Source: Nocardioides sp. (GTDB taxonomy: Bacteria; Actinomycetota; Actinomycetes; Propionibacteriales; Nocardioidaceae). Taken from it: a DNA stretch of 15,024 nucleotides. Below are positions 13,048-15,024 of the stretch, piece by piece. Every line of letters starts with the position of its first letter. The stretch's first letter is position 1. Position numbers and translations under genes: made by a program. Where the stretch lies: positions 1-15,024 of the forward strand of contig JASLDK010000295.1 of the NCBI GenBank assembly GCA_030145945.1, in the 5' to 3' direction. The notes under the pieces are model-generated. The model was given only the letters and a program-made list of their open reading frames with translations, had not been told where the DNA came from and searched no databases.

Positions 13048-15024
13048 CCACCGATCCGCAGAACCTGACGATCCGGGTCAAGAACGACGGCGCGGGGGCA
13101 ACCCTGCCGGGGTTGAAGCTCGAGCTCCCGGTGCCGACCGGCCTCACCGTGGACGCGGTGACCACGACTGCCTTCTGGACCTGCACCCAGGGCGCCACCC
13201 TCACCTGCACGAGCGATCAGTGGCTGCCTTCAGGAGGAAGCGCGCCGGAGATCGTGCTGGCCGCCCACGCCGCGACCGTCCCGGCGCCGAAGGTCCTGGT
13301 GCTGACCGCCACGGCCACGAGCACGGATGCCTTCGGTGGGGTCACGGGCAAGGGCACCGCCCAGACGTCCCCGCCCGTCGTGCTCGCGCCCGCACTCGAC
13401 GTCCAGCCGCTCGATGCCGGGGACAAGAACTTCCAGCTGTCCGTCCAGAACGTCGGCGGGCTGCCCGCGACCGGCACCGTGACCATCAGGTTGAAGAGCG
13501 GGTCATCGGTGATGGAGGTGGACCAGCTCGCGAACTTCGACACCTGGACGTGCACGACGGACAAGATGGAGTTCACCTGTACGACGAAGGCACCCGTCAC
13601 CCTCGCGCCCGGCGACACCCTCGACGGGCCGTTGGCGGCGGCCATCGCGAGGTCGTCCCAGGGCCCCGGCGGTGGCCGGGTGATCGACGTCGCCGGGAAG
13701 TTCTCCGCGTCGGCCCAGGCGAAGCTCGTCACCGCGGAGCCGAAGACCTACACGAGCCAGGCGATCGCGCTCAGTCTCTCGGCGCAGCGAAAGGCGCCCC
13801 CGCCACCGGTCACCACCGAGGTGCACTTCCAGGACGCCCCGCTCTACGGCCTGCACGACTCGGCGGTGACCTTCACCCTGAAGGGCGATCCCGACCGCGA
13901 CGCCACCGACCTCTCCCCGATGGTGCTGCTGCTCCCGGCGTCCGTCGACGTCGGCACCACCCTGGTGCCGACCCTGACCGGATATCCGGCCGGCACGCCC
14001 GTCCCGACCTGCGAGCTGCGCACGGCCACCTATCCGGGCGGTTTCGCGACAGCCGTCGTCTGCATGCGGGACACGGCCCCGCCTGCGGGATCGCGGATCG
14101 ACGTCACCGTGCCCATCACTGCGAAGGAGTACGTCGGCGGCACGGTCACCGCGCTGACCGGCATCGTCACCCGACCAGCCGGACTGACCGCCCCCGCCGA
14201 CATCGCGGCGTACACGTGGAACCGGATCACCCAGCGTGGCGGCATGGCGCTGGCGAAGTCGAACGCCGTCAGCGTCAACGCGATCACGTTCACCGCGACC
14301 GCGGGCCCGCCGCAGCGGGTCGACTCGGGCGTCGTCGGCGCCGACGGGACGATCACGCCGACTCGGGTGGTGCTGTCCGGCTCGTCGAACGTCGACACGG
14401 TCCTGCCCCTCACCTACGGGTGGGTGCAGACCGCCGGCCCGAAGGTGAGCTGGCGGCCACCCGGACCGAATGACGCCACCCCGCCGGTGTCCTTCCCGGC
14501 CGGAACCACCTTCGCCGGCGCAGCCACACAGCCCGACGTGACCGGCGCGAAGCCGAGCTTCGACGCGCCGCTCGTCACCGAGCACACCGAGTTCGCCTTC
14601 CAGATGTATGTCACCGACGGCAAAGCGGTCACCACCTCGATCACCACCGTCGCGATCGACCCGCTCGCCGACAACCCTCCGACTGTCACGGCCGTGCAGC
14701 TGACGAAGCCCGACGGAACCGTGTTGGACCAGAAGACCGCACCTGCGGGGGATCAGGACCTGCAGTTGCGGTTCACGACGGCCGATGCCGAGCACGACCC
14801 GGTCACCGTCGTGCCCACCGTCGTGCGGCCGGGAGAGCTCCGCAACACCACCTTCACCCCGGTGGCCGGAGCGCCACAGGGCCAGCAGTGGTTCGCCTTC
14901 CACTGGCCCGCGGGCGTCTCCCAGGCCGTGATCGAGGCGGTGCTCGCCGACGGCAAGGTCGACGCGGCCGGGAATGCGGTCACCAGCCGCCATTCGGTGG
15001 TGATCGGACCCGATCCCTCCCCGC
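12972..15024 (+). CDS. Large secreted surface protein, C-terminal continuation in the -1 frame (runs off window)
   Basis: From about 12972 the frame whose codons start at positions divisible by 3 reads IPFQLVVEDPKPAHVAV and remains open to the end, nearly 690 codons. It has no plausible start of its own: the first ATG is at 13026, with no ribosome binding site and no signal peptide. It continues the Ig-like modules of the N-terminal part. Two have the same FWTC...LTC or TWTC...FTC cysteine pair (near 13174-13206 and 13546-13580). A fourth, diverged module (about 13820-14160) has a TC...VC pair. Next is a PKD/REJ-like segment (about 14280-14660) with LTYGWVQTAGPKVSW and AFQMYVTDGKAVTTS. A further strand-rich region continues past the window. 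Extracellular structural or adhesive function is inferred. Confidence 0.8.
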   Translation, partial: MPFQLVVEDPKPAHVAVRMEVPDALTTDPQNLTIRVKNDGAGATLPGLKLELPVPTGLTVDAVTTTAFWTCTQGATLTCTSDQWLPSGGSAPEIVLAAHAATVPAPKVLVLTATATSTDAFGGVTGKGTAQTSPPVVLAPALDVQPLDAGDKNFQLSVQNVGGLPATGTVTIRLKSGSSVMEVDQLANFDTWTCTTDKMEFTCTTKAPVTLAPGDTLDGPLAAAIARSSQGPGGGRVIDVAGKFSASAQAKLVTAEPKTYTSQAIALSLSAQRKAPPPPVTTEVHFQDAPLYGLHDSAVTFTLKGDPDRDATDLSPMVLLLPASVDVGTTLVPTLTGYPAGTPVPTCELRTATYPGGFATAVVCMRDTAPPAGSRIDVTVPITAKEYVGGTVTALTGIVTRPAGLTAPADIAAYTWNRITQRGGMALAKSNAVSVNAITFTATAGPPQRVDSGVVGADGTITPTRVVLSGSSNVDTVLPLTYGWVQTAGPKVSWRPPGPNDATPPVSFPAGTTFAGAATQPDVTGAKPSFDAPLVTEHTEFAFQMYVTDGKAVTTSITTVAIDPLADNPPTVTAVQLTKPDGTVLDQKTAPAGDQDLQLRFTTADAEHDPVTVVPTVVRPGELRNTTFTPVAGAPQGQQWFAFHWPAGVSQAVIEAVLADGKVDAAGNAVTSRHSVVIGPDPSP

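Noticed and set aside
13503..14993. Long minus-strand frame and a plus-strand Arg/Gly-rich frame (13220-14473) opposite or within the surface protein
   Set aside because: Both give Arg/Gly/Ala-rich products with no domains, while the frame at positions divisible by 3 gives coherent Ig-like modules with cysteine pairs.
12972..15024. A separate gene starting at the ATG at 13026
   Set aside because: It has no ribosome binding site or signal peptide, and the Ig-like modules continue directly from the preceding frame.

Overview
The window is GC-rich, and the true reading frames have codon third positions that are almost all G or C. A SigE-family sigma factor, GTG starts, a possible leaderless start and several secreted multidomain proteins point to a high-GC actinobacterium. 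A Nocardioides-like member of the Nocardioidaceae is my best inference, but nothing in the window proves the genus.

Layout. Bases 1-219 form a near-perfect inverted repeat that reaches the window edge; it looks like an assembly fold-back and cuts off a gene just downstream of the sigma factor. Four minus-strand genes follow in transcription order: a YceI-family protein, a tandem GNAT acetyltransferase, a SigE-family sigma factor and the truncated gene, probably its anti-sigma partner. The gene-poor stretch 2342-2717 holds an operator-like cluster in front of yceI, an array of 21-bp repeats (five forward, three inverted) and a strong intrinsic terminator. The terminator serves a 45-residue His-rich minus-strand gene (2718-2855). 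On the plus strand a small conserved-looking gene (3101-3364) lies 13 bp before glmS, which encodes glucosamine-6-phosphate synthase. Converging on glmS is a secreted protein with two fibronectin type III domains and an endonuclease/exonuclease/phosphatase domain. Divergent from that is a DEAD-box RNA helicase with a DbpA-type C-terminal domain, followed 13 bp later by a lytic-transglycosylase-like lipoprotein. Next is a divergent pair: a thioredoxin-reductase-like flavoprotein (minus) and a MerR-family regulator (plus), whose possible start codons lie inside one 24-bp palindrome. The right end is a very large exported surface-type protein, open to the window end but broken by a -1 frame change near 12970.

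How the genes fit together. The clearest regulatory unit is MerR plus flavoprotein, with a palindromic operator and a cysteine pair in each protein, which suggests redox-linked control. The hypothetical gene and glmS probably share a transcript that feeds amino-sugar and cell-wall precursor synthesis. The helicase and the transglycosylase are probably co-transcribed. The sigma factor and the truncated gene overlap by 8 bp and are probably translationally coupled. No tRNA, rRNA, CRISPR array or insertion sequence was recognised.
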